A DNA stretch of 41,760 bases from Actinomycetes bacterium. Lineage in GTDB: Bacteria; Actinomycetota; Acidimicrobiia; Acidimicrobiales; Microtrichaceae. Location of the stretch: contig JAEXGP010000307.1 in assembly GCA_023450775.1 (NCBI GenBank), positions 1 to 41,760 on the forward strand. Reading direction: 5' to 3'. Under the pieces are notes generated by a model. That model saw nothing but the letters and a program-made list of their open reading frames with translations, did no database searches and was not told the DNA's origin. Both the position numbers and the translations under genes were made by a program. This document shows positions 28,803-36,954 of this stretch, one piece after another; the first letter of the stretch is position 1, and each line of letters starts with the position of its first letter.

Positions 28803-29774
28803 TCACGCCGGCTTGAGCACCACCCGCCGGCGAGGGTCCTCACCGATGGAGCTGGACGCGACGCCGTCGATCTCGGCCACCGTGTCGTGGACGACCTTGC
28901 GGTCGGGACTGGACATGACCTCGAAGGTCACCTCGATGCCCTCGTCCTTCACCTGCTGGGCGGCATCGGTGACGAACGCGGCGAGCTTGGTCCGGCGGAG
29001 CTCCCGGACGCCGGAGACGTCGAGCACGACCTTGGCGTGCTCGCGACCGTCGGCGTGGCGCTGGAGCACGTTCCGGGCGATCTCCTGGATCGCCTCGAGG
29101 GTGCCCAGGCCCGGGCCGATGAACAGACCGACCTCGCTGCCCTCGATCGACGCACGCAGGACGTCGCCGTCGATCGTGGCACTGCTCGTGACCTCGAGCC
29201 CGAACGCCTGACCCAGTCCGTCGAGGAACGCGGTCACCGCCTCGCACTGCGCTGCTTCGTCCATGACCTCACGCTCCTTCTGCGGTGCCGAGCCTCGGCC
29301 CCCGCGATCCCTCCCGCCGCCGGAGCCTCCGGTGCCGGCGTCGTCCTTGCTCTCGGACCGGTTCTCCGTCCGGTTGTCGTTGCGGCTCTCGCCGTCGCGA
29401 CCGCCCTGCCCATCGCGACCGCCCTGGCCGCCGCGTCCGCCGCGGCTGCGGTTCCGCGAACGGTTCGCGCCGCCCGAGGAGCTCTCCTCCTCCGACGTCG
29501 TCTCGGAACCGGTTGCAGCACCGCCACCGGACCCGGAGCGCCCACCCGAACGGGTGCGCTTGCGTCGCTCGGGCTTCGGCCGCGGAGCTCGCGGCGCCAC
29601 GCGGGCACGCACCCGGCCGACGCCCCTGGTCCGGCCGAACAGGCCCGACCGCGGCTCCTCGATCACTTCGAACTCGGCATCCTGCTCGTCGACGCCCAGG
29701 CGGTCCAACGCCGCCTCCTTGGCCTCCTCGACGGTCTTGCCGGTTGTCTCGACCCACTCCACGGTGGCACTCAC
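28803..29774 (-). CDS. jag: Jag / KhpB RNA-binding protein
   Basis: 323 aa. The Jag_N domain (about 1-50) has Thr-Gly-Lys-Thr-Val-Glu-Glu-Ala-Lys and Phe-Glu-Val-Ile-Glu-Glu-Pro-Arg-Ser-Gly-Leu-Phe-Gly. A long disordered Arg/Gly/Ser/Asp-rich linker (about 60-170) follows, then the KH domain and R3H domain (Arg-Lys-Val-Val-His-Asp, ending Ser-Ser-Ser-Ile-Gly-Glu-Asp-Pro-Arg-Arg-Arg-Val-Val). KhpB/Jag binds RNA and is linked to YidC and cell elongation in Gram-positives. The GTG overlaps the yidC stop (GTGA). A second in-frame GTG four codons later is also possible. Confidence 0.93.
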   Translation of the reverse strand: MSATVEWVETTGKTVEEAKEAALDRLGVDEQDAEFEVIEEPRSGLFGRTRGVGRVRARVAPRAPRPKPERRKRTRSGGRSGSGGGAATGSETTSEEESSSGGANRSRNRSRGGRGGQGGRDGQGGRDGESRNDNRTENRSESKDDAGTGGSGGGRDRGGRGSAPQKEREVMDEAAQCEAVTAFLDGLGQAFGLEVTSSATIDGDVLRASIEGSEVGLFIGPGLGTLEAIQEIARNVLQRHADGREHAKVVLDVSGVRELRRTKLAAFVTDAAQQVKDEGIEVTFEVMSSPDRKVVHDTVAEIDGVASSSIGEDPRRRVVLKPA

Positions 29775-31000
29775 TCCTTCTCGTCGCCGTCGCCGGCGCG
29801 TCCGTTGCCGCTGTCCGACTTGCCGCCACCACGACCGCCGCCCCGCGGCTCCCCCGAGCGGCGCTGGTTCACCGACCGCTTCGCACCCGAGCCCGACCGA
29901 CGTCCGGCGCTGCCGGAGGTCGCGGCGTTCTGGCGGGCCTTCTGGCTCCGCACGGAGGTTCCCTCGCGGGTGCCCTCGGTCGTGGCGTCCTTGTCCGAGC
30001 GGTCCTTCTGGCCGGACCGGCTCTTCTGGCTCCCACCGGCCTTCTTCGCCGACGTGCCGTTCTGACTGCTCCTGCCGTTGTCGGCGTTCTTGCCCTTGCC
30101 GACGGCGGCCGTGCCGCCACCGCCCTTGGAGCCCTTGCCGGAGCCGCCCTTCTCGGAGCCCGTCGTCTCGATCGGGTCGTTCGCGTGCTCCTTCCGGTAC
30201 ACCGAGCGCGTGATGTAGGCGTTGGTGCCGATCCGGCAGAAGTTCTGCGTGGCCCAGTAGAGCGCCAGGCCGGACGGGAAGCCGAACGAGAACACCGGCA
30301 GGAAGAACGGCATGATCTTCATCAGCATCTGCTGCTGCGGGTTCACCGCCGTGTTCTTGTTCCGGGACTGCAGCTGGCGGTTCTGGAACACGCCGGTGAC
30401 CAGGATGACAACGAGCAGGAGCAGGTAGGGGACCGCGATCAGCAGGCCGATCTTCAGGGCCTGAGCCGCGGACACCGCGAGGTCCATCCCGAAGAAGTTC
30501 ATCGTGTTCGTGCTCGACAGCGACTGGTACAGGTCGGTCGAGTGGTTCAGGTGCTCGGGACGGAAGTATTGATCGGTGAAGATCCACGGGGTGAGCTCGA
30601 CGCCCTGCTGCACCTGGCCGGCGATGTGGCCGATCCCGGAGCCGAGACCGCCCTGGCGGGTCGTGAGCCCTCGGAGGAGCTGGTACATGATGATGAACAC
30701 CGGCATCTGCGCGAGCAGCGGGAGGCAGCCGCCCAGCGGATTGATCTTGTTCTCCCGATAGAACTTCATCAGCTCGGCGTTGAGCTGCTCGCGGTCGTCC
30801 TTGTACTTCGCCTGCAGGCGCTTCATCTCGGGCTGCAGTCGCTGCATCTGCAGCATCGACCGGGTGCTCTTCACCGTCAGCGGCGTGATCAGCACCATGA
30901 CCAGGACGGTCAGGAGCATGATCGAGATCCCGTAGTTGGGGATCAACGTGTAGAAGAAGTTGAGGACGCTCCCCAGCGCCTCGAAGAACTGTTCGAACAT
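29771..31000 (-). CDS. yidC: Membrane protein insertase YidC
   Basis: 409 aa from the ATG at 31000 (GGGAGG 7 nt upstream). This is the short Gram-positive form without the large periplasmic domain. Membrane helices lie at about 22-42, 95-112, 205-225 and 250-285. The basic coiled-coil loop has Met-Gln-Arg-Leu-Gln-Pro-Glu-Met-Lys-Arg-Leu-Gln (52-63), and the conserved Asn-Pro-Leu-Gly-Gly-Cys-Leu-Pro lies at 87-94. The C-terminal 110 residues are a Lys/Gly/Ser/Arg-rich disordered tail that can hold the ribosome. It inserts membrane proteins with or without SecYEG. Coupled to jag downstream. Confidence 0.96.
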   Translation of the reverse strand: MFEQFFEALGSVLNFFYTLIPNYGISIMLLTVLVMVLITPLTVKSTRSMLQMQRLQPEMKRLQAKYKDDREQLNAELMKFYRENKINPLGGCLPLLAQMPVFIIMYQLLRGLTTRQGGLGSGIGHIAGQVQQGVELTPWIFTDQYFRPEHLNHSTDLYQSLSSTNTMNFFGMDLAVSAAQALKIGLLIAVPYLLLLVVILVTGVFQNRQLQSRNKNTAVNPQQQMLMKIMPFFLPVFSFGFPSGLALYWATQNFCRIGTNAYITRSVYRKEHANDPIETTGSEKGGSGKGSKGGGGTAAVGKGKNADNGRSSQNGTSAKKAGGSQKSRSGQKDRSDKDATTEGTREGTSVRSQKARQNAATSGSAGRRSGSGAKRSVNQRRSGEPRGGGRGGGKSDSGNGRAGDGDEKE

Positions 31001-31029
31001 CAGACTGCCTCCCTGGCCGTCCCGGTCGT

Positions 31030-31047
31030 GTGTACGTCCGCGTACAC
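31030..31047 (-). promoter_or_regulatory. Perfect hairpin between yidD and yidC
   Basis: GTGTACG (31030-31036) and CGTACAC (31041-31047) form a 7-bp stem with a 4-nt loop, 30 nt before yidC in the only non-coding gap (67 bp) of the rnpA-yidD-yidC-jag-rsmG run. It could set relative yidC expression by attenuation or RNA processing. Confidence 0.4.
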
Positions 31048-31067
31048 CGTGTGCGGCATCGCCGTGG

Positions 31068-31427
31068 TCATGTGGTCGTCCCGTCGTCGGGTCGTGCGTC
31101 GGCCTCGGGTCGTCGTGCGTCGGCTCGTGCGTCGGCGTCCGTGTCGGTCGGCCCGGATGCCTCGGTGCCGCGCCGGGGCGGGACCGGGTCGTAGCCGGAC
31201 GTGCCCCATGGGTGGCATCGGCCCAGGCGGCGCACCGCCAGCCAGGAACCCCGCACCGCGCCGTGCAACTCCAGCGCCTCGACGGCGTACGTGGAGCAGC
31301 TCGGCACGTGGCGGCAGGGCGACGGCCGGCCCGCAGCGGCGTGCTGGTACACCCGCACCGCACCCGTCAGGCCCCGCGCGGCCAACGAGGGCCGGCGGGT
31401 CACCGCGGGCTCTGCGTGGTCCGTCAC
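31068..31427 (-). CDS. yidD: Membrane protein insertion efficiency factor YidD
   Basis: 119 aa; the family core is about 75 residues. Motifs are Val-Tyr-Gln, Cys-Arg-His-Val-Pro-Ser-Cys-Ser-Thr-Tyr-Ala (the three conserved Cys), Ala-Val-Arg-Arg-Leu-Gly-Arg-Cys-His-Pro-Trp-Gly and Gly-Tyr-Asp-Pro-Val-Pro. The last 35 residues are an Asp/Ala/Arg/Pro repeat tail (Asp-Ala-Arg-X-Asp-Ala-Arg) without counterpart in short homologues. It assists YidC-dependent insertion at the inner face of the membrane. The GTG overlaps the rnpA stop by 4 nt. Confidence 0.94.
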   Translation of the reverse strand: MTDHAEPAVTRRPSLAARGLTGAVRVYQHAAAGRPSPCRHVPSCSTYAVEALELHGAVRGSWLAVRRLGRCHPWGTSGYDPVPPRRGTEASGPTDTDADARADARRPEADARPDDGTTT

Positions 31428-31765
31428 GGCCGGGCTCCGGCCCGGTCCAGCGCGTCGGACAGGGCGCTGCGCAGCTCAGCGGTGCTGCGGCCCCGGGCAG
31501 GCGGGTGCAGGATCACCAGGTACCACCCGCGCCGCAGGGCCCGTTCGGCGTCGAGCTCCGCCGCCGCGGCTCGCACCTGGCGGCGGAGGCGGTTGCGGAC
31601 CACGGCGGGTCCGACCTTGCGGCTGACCGCCATGGCCATGCCGGCGCCGTCGCCGTCGTCGGGCGGGCGTTCGGCCACGACCAGCGTGAGCGGACCGGCG
31701 CGATGCCGGGGCGCGGGTGGTGCGAAGGCCGTGAACACGGCTCGACGGGTGATCCGTTCCAGCAC
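31424..31765 (-). CDS. rnpA: Ribonuclease P protein component
   Basis: 113 aa. It has Phe-Thr-Ala-Phe in the N-terminal substrate cleft and the signature Val-Ser-Arg-Lys-Val-Gly-Pro-Ala-Val-Val-Arg-Asn-Arg-Leu-Arg-Arg (the RNR motif), which contacts the RNase P RNA and pre-tRNA leader. The start is GTG, 46 nt after rpmH, the universal rpmH-rnpA order. An Asp/Gly-rich loop (about 35-42) is inserted before the RNR region. The P RNA gene itself is not in the window. Confidence 0.94.
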   Translation of the reverse strand: MLERITRRAVFTAFAPPAPRHRAGPLTLVVAERPPDDGDGAGMAMAVSRKVGPAVVRNRLRRQVRAAAAELDAERALRRGWYLVILHPPARGRSTAELRSALSDALDRAGARP

Positions 31766-31811
31766 CGCTGCGCTCCGACGCCGGGCGTGGGCACGATCGG
31801 CGCGATTCGGC

Positions 31812-31946
31812 TCAGGCCGACAGACGAGCGCGACCGCGGCGACGCCGTGACTTCACGATCGCCCGACCGGCCCGCGTCGACATGCGGTGCCGGAAGCCGT
31901 GCTTGCGGGCACGACGTCGTGTGTTGGGCTGGTATGTGCGCTTCAC
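31812..31946 (-). CDS. rpmH: 50S ribosomal protein L34
   Basis: 44 aa. The sequence Lys-Arg-Thr-Tyr-Gln-Pro-Asn follows the GTG start, then Lys-His-Gly-Phe-Arg-His-Arg-Met-Ser-Thr-Arg-Ala-Gly-Arg is the nearly invariant L34 core. GGAG lies 5-6 nt before the GTG. It is divergent from dnaA across a 483-bp region that holds both promoters. Confidence 0.97.
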   Translation of the reverse strand: MKRTYQPNTRRRARKHGFRHRMSTRAGRAIVKSRRRRGRARLSA

Positions 31947-32100
31947 CTTGACTCCACGAGTTCCTGGATCGACCGGCGGTCCGGCGGCGGGAGGACGGGT
32001 GCGCCGCCGAGCAGCGGCGTCGTCCGTCGGCCGAGACCGGTCGTCGGGGACTACCCGGGGGCACCCCGAACGGGCACCCGGACGGGCGTCTGACCGGACC

Positions 32101-32130
32101 ACGCTAGAGCGTGCGGTCCGTCCGCGCCAA
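32101..32130 (-). promoter_or_regulatory. Candidate rpmH promoter
   Basis: On the minus strand TTGGCG (32130-32125) and TAGCGT (32106-32101) are 18 nt apart, giving an rpmH leader of about 150 nt. This is the best -35/-10 pair I see on that strand of the gap. Confidence 0.4.
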
Positions 32131-32360
32131 CCACCCTCGACGCCGTCGTCGCGACCGTCGGGCGCCTCCGTCGGTCGACACCCCGAGCGGTGAGACGTCG
32201 GTCACAACATTGGGTTGCGGTTCGATGACGGTCGTGGCTACGGTCGGTCCTCGCACGGGCCGCCCCCGGATGGTGCGATCGGCCAGATCCCAGTGCCGGC
32301 GCAGCGGACGGGGCCCGTGTGGTACCGGCGCACCGCGGCGCTCACCACCCCCACCCACGG

Positions 32361-32391
32361 GTGTCCACAGATGTGGACGCCCTGTGGACAA
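32361..32391. promoter_or_regulatory. DnaA box cluster upstream of dnaA
   Basis: The rpmH-dnaA gap (31947-32429) contains GTGTCCACA (32361-32369, 8/9), TGTGGACGC (32372-32380, 7/9, reverse) and the exact reverse box TGTGGACAA (32383-32391), 39 bp before the dnaA GTG. This points to dnaA autoregulation and possibly part of the origin. Apart from the rpmH promoter candidate, I see no other feature in this gap. Confidence 0.7.
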
Positions 32392-32429
32392 CCACACATC
32401 AGGACGTGTCGACGTCGAGGAGAGGCCGC

Positions 32430-33824
32430 GTGAGCGCGGAGGGTACAACGGTCTGGGAACGCACGGCGGAGGTGCTGATCGAGCAGGTCAGCGACACCGT
32501 GTGGTCCTCGACCTTCCAGGACATCCAGGTCGACGCGCTCCACGACGACGTCCTGACGCTCGCGGTCCCCAGCCAGCTCGTGCGCCAGCGCATCGAGCAG
32601 CGGTACTTCACGCTCCTCGAGGCCGCGCTGACCGACGCCGGCTACCCGGAGATCCGCCTGATCCTCGAGGTCGAGATCGACGACCACCGGCCCGAGCCGA
32701 ACGACGGGCTCACGGTGGACCTCACCCAGCACGAGGCCGCGCCCGGCCCTCGCTCGGAGCCGCCGGCCCCCGTCACGAACGGCGATGACGTCACGCCGTC
32801 GGTCGGTCCCCGGCGCTACACGTTCGACTCGTTCGTGATCGGTCCGTCCAACCGCTTCGCTCACGCCGCTGCGCTGTCGGTCGCCGAGACGCCGGCGCGC
32901 AGCTACAACCCGCTGTTCGTCTACGGCGGCGCCGGGCTGGGCAAGACCCACCTCCTGCAGGCCATCGCCCAGTACGTGCGGGACAACTACCCGACGTACC
33001 AGGTGCGCTACATCTCCACCGAGACGCTGCTAAACGAGTTCGTCGACGCCATCCGCAAGAACGAGCAGCCCGACTTCAAGCGGCGCTACCGCGAGATCGA
33101 CGTGCTGCTCGTCGACGACATCCAGTTCATGGAGGGCAAGGAGCAGCTCCAGGAGGAGTTCTTCCACACCTTCAACACGCTCTACGAGGCCCAGCGCCAG
33201 ATCGTGCTGTCGTCGGACCGCCCGCCCGACGCGATCGCCACGCTCGAGGACCGGCTGCGCAGCCGCTTCAAGATGGGCCTGATCACCGACATCCAGCCGC
33301 CCGACTTCGAGACGCGCCTGGCGATCCTGCGCAAGAAGAACGAGCAGGCCGCGACGCCGGTGCCGGCCGAGGTGCTCAGCTACATCGCCGAGCACATCAC
33401 GTACAACATCCGCGAGCTCGAAGGCGCGCTGATCCGCGTGAGCGCCTACGCCGCGCTCAACCAGACCGAGCTCACGGTGGACCTGGCGTCGGAGATCCTG
33501 GCCGACACGATCAGCTCCACGAAGCCCCGCCAGATCACCCCGGCGCTCATCCTGGCGGTCACCGCCGAGCGCTTCGGGTTGGACGTGGAGCAGCTGCAGA
33601 GCCGCAGCCGGACCCGCAACCTGGTGCACGCCCGGCAGATCGCGATGTACGTGTGCCGGGAGCTGACCGACCTGTCGTACCCGCAGATCGGTCGCGAGTT
33701 CGGCGGTCGCGACCACACCACGGTGATCCACGCCTACGACAAGGTCGCGGCGCTCATGCAGGAGAAGCACGAGACCTACGAGGACGTGACCGCCCTCATC
33801 CAGTCGCTGCTCGCCGAGCGGTGA
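32430..33824 (+). CDS. dnaA: Chromosomal replication initiator DnaA
   Basis: 464 aa from the GTG at 32430 (GAGGAG 7 nt upstream). Domain I (1-85) has Thr-Val-Trp-Ser-Ser-Thr-Phe. Domain II is a short acidic linker. The AAA+ core has Walker A Gly166-Gly-Ala-Gly-Leu-Gly-Lys172-Thr, Walker B Leu-Leu-Val-Asp-Asp (226-230), and the Arg-finger region Leu-Arg-Ser-Arg-Phe. Domain IV ends with the DNA-binding signature Gly-Gly-Arg-Asp-His-Thr-Thr-Val-Ile-His-Ala. It binds TTGTCCACA boxes, opens the origin and helps load the helicase. The next gene, dnaN, lies 325 bp away. Confidence 0.98.
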   Translation: MSAEGTTVWERTAEVLIEQVSDTVWSSTFQDIQVDALHDDVLTLAVPSQLVRQRIEQRYFTLLEAALTDAGYPEIRLILEVEIDDHRPEPNDGLTVDLTQHEAAPGPRSEPPAPVTNGDDVTPSVGPRRYTFDSFVIGPSNRFAHAAALSVAETPARSYNPLFVYGGAGLGKTHLLQAIAQYVRDNYPTYQVRYISTETLLNEFVDAIRKNEQPDFKRRYREIDVLLVDDIQFMEGKEQLQEEFFHTFNTLYEAQRQIVLSSDRPPDAIATLEDRLRSRFKMGLITDIQPPDFETRLAILRKKNEQAATPVPAEVLSYIAEHITYNIRELEGALIRVSAYAALNQTELTVDLASEILADTISSTKPRQITPALILAVTAERFGLDVEQLQSRSRTRNLVHARQIAMYVCRELTDLSYPQIGREFGGRDHTTVIHAYDKVAALMQEKHETYEDVTALIQSLLAER

Positions 33825-34149
33825 GCCGCCGTCCACCGCGTCACGCCGCGCACATGGCGACGACCCGACCGACGACCCTCCACACGCCACGTGCGCGGTG
33901 CACGGGAGGTGGATCGCGACGGGGAGGGGAGCGGGATCGCGCTGTGGGTGCCCGACCGTCCGCCGACGCTCGTACACAGACGCGCGTGGAATTCCACGCG
34001 TGTCACGGGGACAGCGCTGGATGGCTGTGCACGGCCCAACCCAGATGTCACAAGGGCTGCGCTAGGTTTCCCACAATCCACAGGCCCAACTACTACTCCC
34101 ACCTGTTTGACAACGAACACGGCAACAGCAGTGGGGAAAGCGAGTCACG
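33825..34149 (+). other. dnaA-dnaN intergenic region, candidate oriC
   Basis: These 325 non-coding bp are in the usual actinobacterial origin position. The 3' third (about 34075-34140) is AT-richer than average and contains adjacent weak boxes (TTTCCCACA and an ATCCACA core at about 34067-34083). A perfect 18-bp palindrome lies at 33983-34000. No exact DnaA box is present, which is unusual for an actinobacterial oriC. The rpmH-dnaA gap, with one exact and two near boxes, may therefore contribute. Origin assignment is by position only. Confidence 0.5.
33983..34000. repeat. Perfect 18-bp palindrome in the dnaA-dnaN gap
   Basis: CGCGTGGAATTCCACGCG is fully self-complementary. Its half site GTGGAA also forms the right half of the parS core (GTGGAAC), but here the halves are in the opposite order, so it is not parS. 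A dimeric regulator site or a cruciform near the origin are possibilities. Confidence 0.75.
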
Positions 34150-35241
34150 GTGAAGTTCCGCTGCGAGCGAGACGTCCTCGTCGATGCGTTGGGCACCGCC
34201 GGGCGGGCCGCCACCAGCCGCGCCGCACTGCCGGTCCTGTCGGGTCTGCGCCTGTCGCTCAGCGGTGACCGCCTGAAGATCACCGGCAGCGACCTGGACC
34301 TCACGATCACCACGGAGCTGCAGGTCGCCGGTGGCGACGACGGCATCGCCGTGCTGCCCGCCAAGCTCGCCGTCGACATCGTGCGCAACCTCGAGCCCGG
34401 CGGCGTCGAGGTCGACACGTCGGGCGACCGCCCGAGCATCCGGGCCGGCCGCTCCGAGTTCTTCCTGAACGCGATCCCCGCGGACGAGTACCCCAACCCG
34501 CACGAGCCCGAGGGCGAGTCGGTCACCCTGCAGTCCGGCCACCTGGCCGAGGGCCTGCGCCAGGTCGTCGGTGCCGCCAGCTCCGACGAGTCGCGGCCCA
34601 TCCTCACCGGAGTGCTGCTCGCCGCGGAGGAGGGCGGCCTGCGCCTGGTCTCCACCGACTCCTACCGGCTCGCCTACCGCGACCTGCCCGGCACCTCGCT
34701 GCTCGAGCAGGGCCAGCAGGTCCTGGTGCCGTCCCGCTCGCTGCAGGAGCTCACCCGCGCCCTCGGCGACTCCGACGAGGTCACCCTCGTGCTGTCGGAC
34801 CAGATGGTCAGCTTCACCGTCGGGGACCTTCACCTCAGCACCCGGCTCATCAAGGGCGACTTCCCCGACTACCAGAAGCTCATCCCCACGGACATGCCCA
34901 ACGTGCTGACCGTGGAGCGCCAGACGCTGCAGGACGCCATCCGCCGCGTCCGCCTCATGGCCCGGGAGAACAGCCCGATCCGCCTGACCATGGGCGCCGA
35001 CGGGCTCGAGCTGCGGGCGATCACACAGGACGTCGGCGAGGCCGTCGAGCAGATCGACGCCAAGTACGAGGGCACCGAGCTCACCGTCGCGTTCAACCCC
35101 GAGTACCTCATGGACGGGCTCGAGGTCACCACCGGCGACGAGGTGGTCCTGCAGACGCGCGACGCGCAGCGGCCGGCGGTGCTCCGCTCGACCGACAGCG
35201 ACGACTTCCTGTACCTGCTCATGCCGGTGCGGGTGTCCTGA
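34150..35241 (+). CDS. dnaN: DNA polymerase III beta sliding clamp
   Basis: 363 aa from the GTG at 34150 (GGAAAG upstream). The three-domain clamp fold is visible: Met-Lys-Phe-Arg-Cys-Glu at the start, Leu-Pro-Val-Leu-Ser-Gly-Leu at 27-33, Ser-Ser-Asp-Glu-Ser-Arg-Pro-Ile-Leu-Thr-Gly in the second domain. Asp-Phe-Pro-Asp-Tyr-Gln and the C-terminal Tyr-Leu-Leu-Met-Pro-Val-Arg contribute to the peptide-binding pocket used by polymerases. It encircles DNA to tether Pol III. recF follows after 67 bp, the common dnaN-recF order. Confidence 0.98.
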   Translation: MKFRCERDVLVDALGTAGRAATSRAALPVLSGLRLSLSGDRLKITGSDLDLTITTELQVAGGDDGIAVLPAKLAVDIVRNLEPGGVEVDTSGDRPSIRAGRSEFFLNAIPADEYPNPHEPEGESVTLQSGHLAEGLRQVVGAASSDESRPILTGVLLAAEEGGLRLVSTDSYRLAYRDLPGTSLLEQGQQVLVPSRSLQELTRALGDSDEVTLVLSDQMVSFTVGDLHLSTRLIKGDFPDYQKLIPTDMPNVLTVERQTLQDAIRRVRLMARENSPIRLTMGADGLELRAITQDVGEAVEQIDAKYEGTELTVAFNPEYLMDGLEVTTGDEVVLQTRDAQRPAVLRSTDSDDFLYLLMPVRVS

Positions 35242-35308
35242 ACCCGTTCGCCCTGCGGGCGTCGCGCCACCGGCGCCCCACCGACCTGCGAACCCGAGCG
35301 GTCCCACC

Positions 35309-36400
35309 GTGCAGCTGCACCACCTCTGGCTGACCGACTTCCGGTCCTACGCCGAGGCCGAGGTGGAGCTCCCGCCCGGACTCACCGCGGTCCTGGGCCA
35401 GAACGGCCAGGGCAAGTCCAACCTGCTCGAGGCCGTCGGCTACCTGGCCACGCTGCGTTCCTTCCGCGGCGCGCCGGCGGACGCGCTCGTCCGCGTGGGC
35501 AGCGACCGGGCCGTGGTCCGCGGGCAGGTCACCACCGACGGCCGTGAGCACCTAGTCGAGGCCGAGATCGCCCGCACCGGACGCAACCGCGTGCTGCTCG
35601 ACAAGCAGCGACTCGCCCGGCAACGCGATCTGCTCGAGGCCGTGCGCGTGACGGTGTTCGCGCCCGACGACCTGGAGCTGGTGAAGGGCGGGCCGGTGCT
35701 CCGACGGGGCTTCCTGGACGACCTGCTCGTGTCGTTGCACCCGCGCCACGACGCGGTCCGCTCCGACTGGGAGCGCGCCCTCAAGCAACGCAACGCCCTG
35801 CTCAAGCAGATCCACGGCCGGCCCGACGAGGCCGCGCTGGTGACGCTCGAGGTGTGGGACCAGAAGCTGTCAGCCGCTGGCGACGAGCTGGCCCGACTCC
35901 GGGCGGAGCTGACCCAACGGATCGCCCCGACGGTCGCACGGGCCTACCGCGACGTCGCCGACGAGGAGCTCGACGTCGGCCTCCGCTACGCGTCGGCGTG
36001 GCGGGGCCCCGACGGGAGCGGCGGCCTGGCCGCCGCGCTCCTGGCCGCCCGCGACGACGAGCTGCGGCGCGGCCTCACGCTGGTCGGGCCACACCGCGAC
36101 GATCTGGAGCTCACGCTGCGGGGCCTGCCGGCCCGCACGCATGCGTCGCAGGGGGAGCAGCGGTCGCTCGCGCTGGCGTTGCGGCTGGCGTCGCACCGGG
36201 CGCTGCTGGACACGCACGGGAGTCCGCCGGTGCTGCTGCTCGACGACGTGTTCTCGGAGCTCGACCCCGAGCGCAGCGCGGCGCTGCTGCGGTCGCTGCC
36301 GGCGGGCCAGACGCTGCTGTCGTCGGCCGCCGGCCTGCCCGCCGGGATCGACGCCGACCTGGTGCTCGACATCGCCGCCGGGGCGGTCACGGTGCGCTGA
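35309..36400 (+). CDS. recF: DNA replication and repair protein RecF
   Basis: 363 aa from the GTG at 35309. Leu-Thr-Asp-Phe-Arg-Ser-Tyr (8-14) is the RecF start motif. Walker A is Gly-Gln-Asn-Gly-Gln-Gly-Lys-Ser-Asn (30-38), the ABC signature region is Ser-Gln-Gly-Glu-Gln-Arg-Ser-Leu-Ala-Leu, and Walker B is Val-Leu-Leu-Leu-Asp-Asp-Val-Phe-Ser-Glu-Leu-Asp. It loads RecA at gaps with RecO and RecR. Length and order are normal. Confidence 0.97.
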   Translation: MQLHHLWLTDFRSYAEAEVELPPGLTAVLGQNGQGKSNLLEAVGYLATLRSFRGAPADALVRVGSDRAVVRGQVTTDGREHLVEAEIARTGRNRVLLDKQRLARQRDLLEAVRVTVFAPDDLELVKGGPVLRRGFLDDLLVSLHPRHDAVRSDWERALKQRNALLKQIHGRPDEAALVTLEVWDQKLSAAGDELARLRAELTQRIAPTVARAYRDVADEELDVGLRYASAWRGPDGSGGLAAALLAARDDELRRGLTLVGPHRDDLELTLRGLPARTHASQGEQRSLALALRLASHRALLDTHGSPPVLLLDDVFSELDPERSAALLRSLPAGQTLLSSAAGLPAGIDADLVLDIAAGAVTVR

Positions 36401-36495
36401 GCCGCCGGGGCCGGTCTCGGCGCGCTGAGGGGGAGCGACGGTCACGGCCGATGAGGCGGCAGCCGGCGTCGGGGCCCGTGGCTACGGTTGGCGAC

Positions 36496-36822
36496 GTGGC
36501 CATCGAACCGCTGCCCCAGGACCGCAACACGCTCCACAGCCTGTCGGGGTCCCTCGAGCGGCTCCAGCGGACCCTCGGCCTGGCCCGGCCCGACACGGTG
36601 CGGATCCTGGACGACGCGTGGCCCCGACTCGTCGGCGCGCGGCTGGCCGCGTCCTGCCGCCTGCACTCGCTGCGCGACGGTCGCCTGACCGTCGCGGTGG
36701 ACGATCCGGCGGTCGCGGAGTCGCTCCGCTGGCAGCGTGCCGACCTGGCCGCCGCGGCCAACGAGCTGTGCGGTTGCGAGGCGGTCGAACAGGTCGAGAT
36801 CCGGCTCGATCCGAGGTCCTGA
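36496..36822 (+). CDS. DUF721 / DciA-like helicase loader
   Basis: 108 aa. The family pattern is a Trp-Pro-Arg-Leu-Val-Gly near residue 42 (usual form Trp-X-X-X-Val-Gly), then a basic patch, Gly-Arg-Leu-Thr-Val-Ala-Val-Asp-Asp-Pro-Ala, Trp-Arg-Gln-like aromatic contacts, and a final Ile-Arg-Leu strand. DciA (DUF721) helps load DnaB in bacteria without DnaC/DnaI, and this position between recF and gyrB is standard for Actinobacteria. TACGGT 7 nt before the GTG with no ribosome site indicates a leaderless start. Confidence 0.88.
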   Translation: MAIEPLPQDRNTLHSLSGSLERLQRTLGLARPDTVRILDDAWPRLVGARLAASCRLHSLRDGRLTVAVDDPAVAESLRWQRADLAAAANELCGCEAVEQVEIRLDPRS

Positions 36823-36896
36823 GGGCCTGCCGCGACGGGCCGTTCGGGGGGACCGGTCCCCGGTTCCGGTGGCCGGGTCGGGGGATGGCGGAGTGG

Positions 36897-36954
36897 TAGC
36901 ATGAGGGCTCGTTCGACGGCACTCGTGAACACCGTTCTCCACAAGTTGTCCACA
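36897..36954 (+). promoter_or_regulatory. gyrB promoter candidate with two DnaA boxes in the leader
   Basis: TAGCAT (36897-36902) is a good -10 without an obvious -35. TTCTCCACA (36935-36943, 8/9) and the exact box TTGTCCACA (36946-36954) follow in the same orientation, 2 nt apart, about 26-46 nt past the expected start of transcription. Bound DnaA would sit in the 5' leader of gyrB. Confidence 0.55.
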
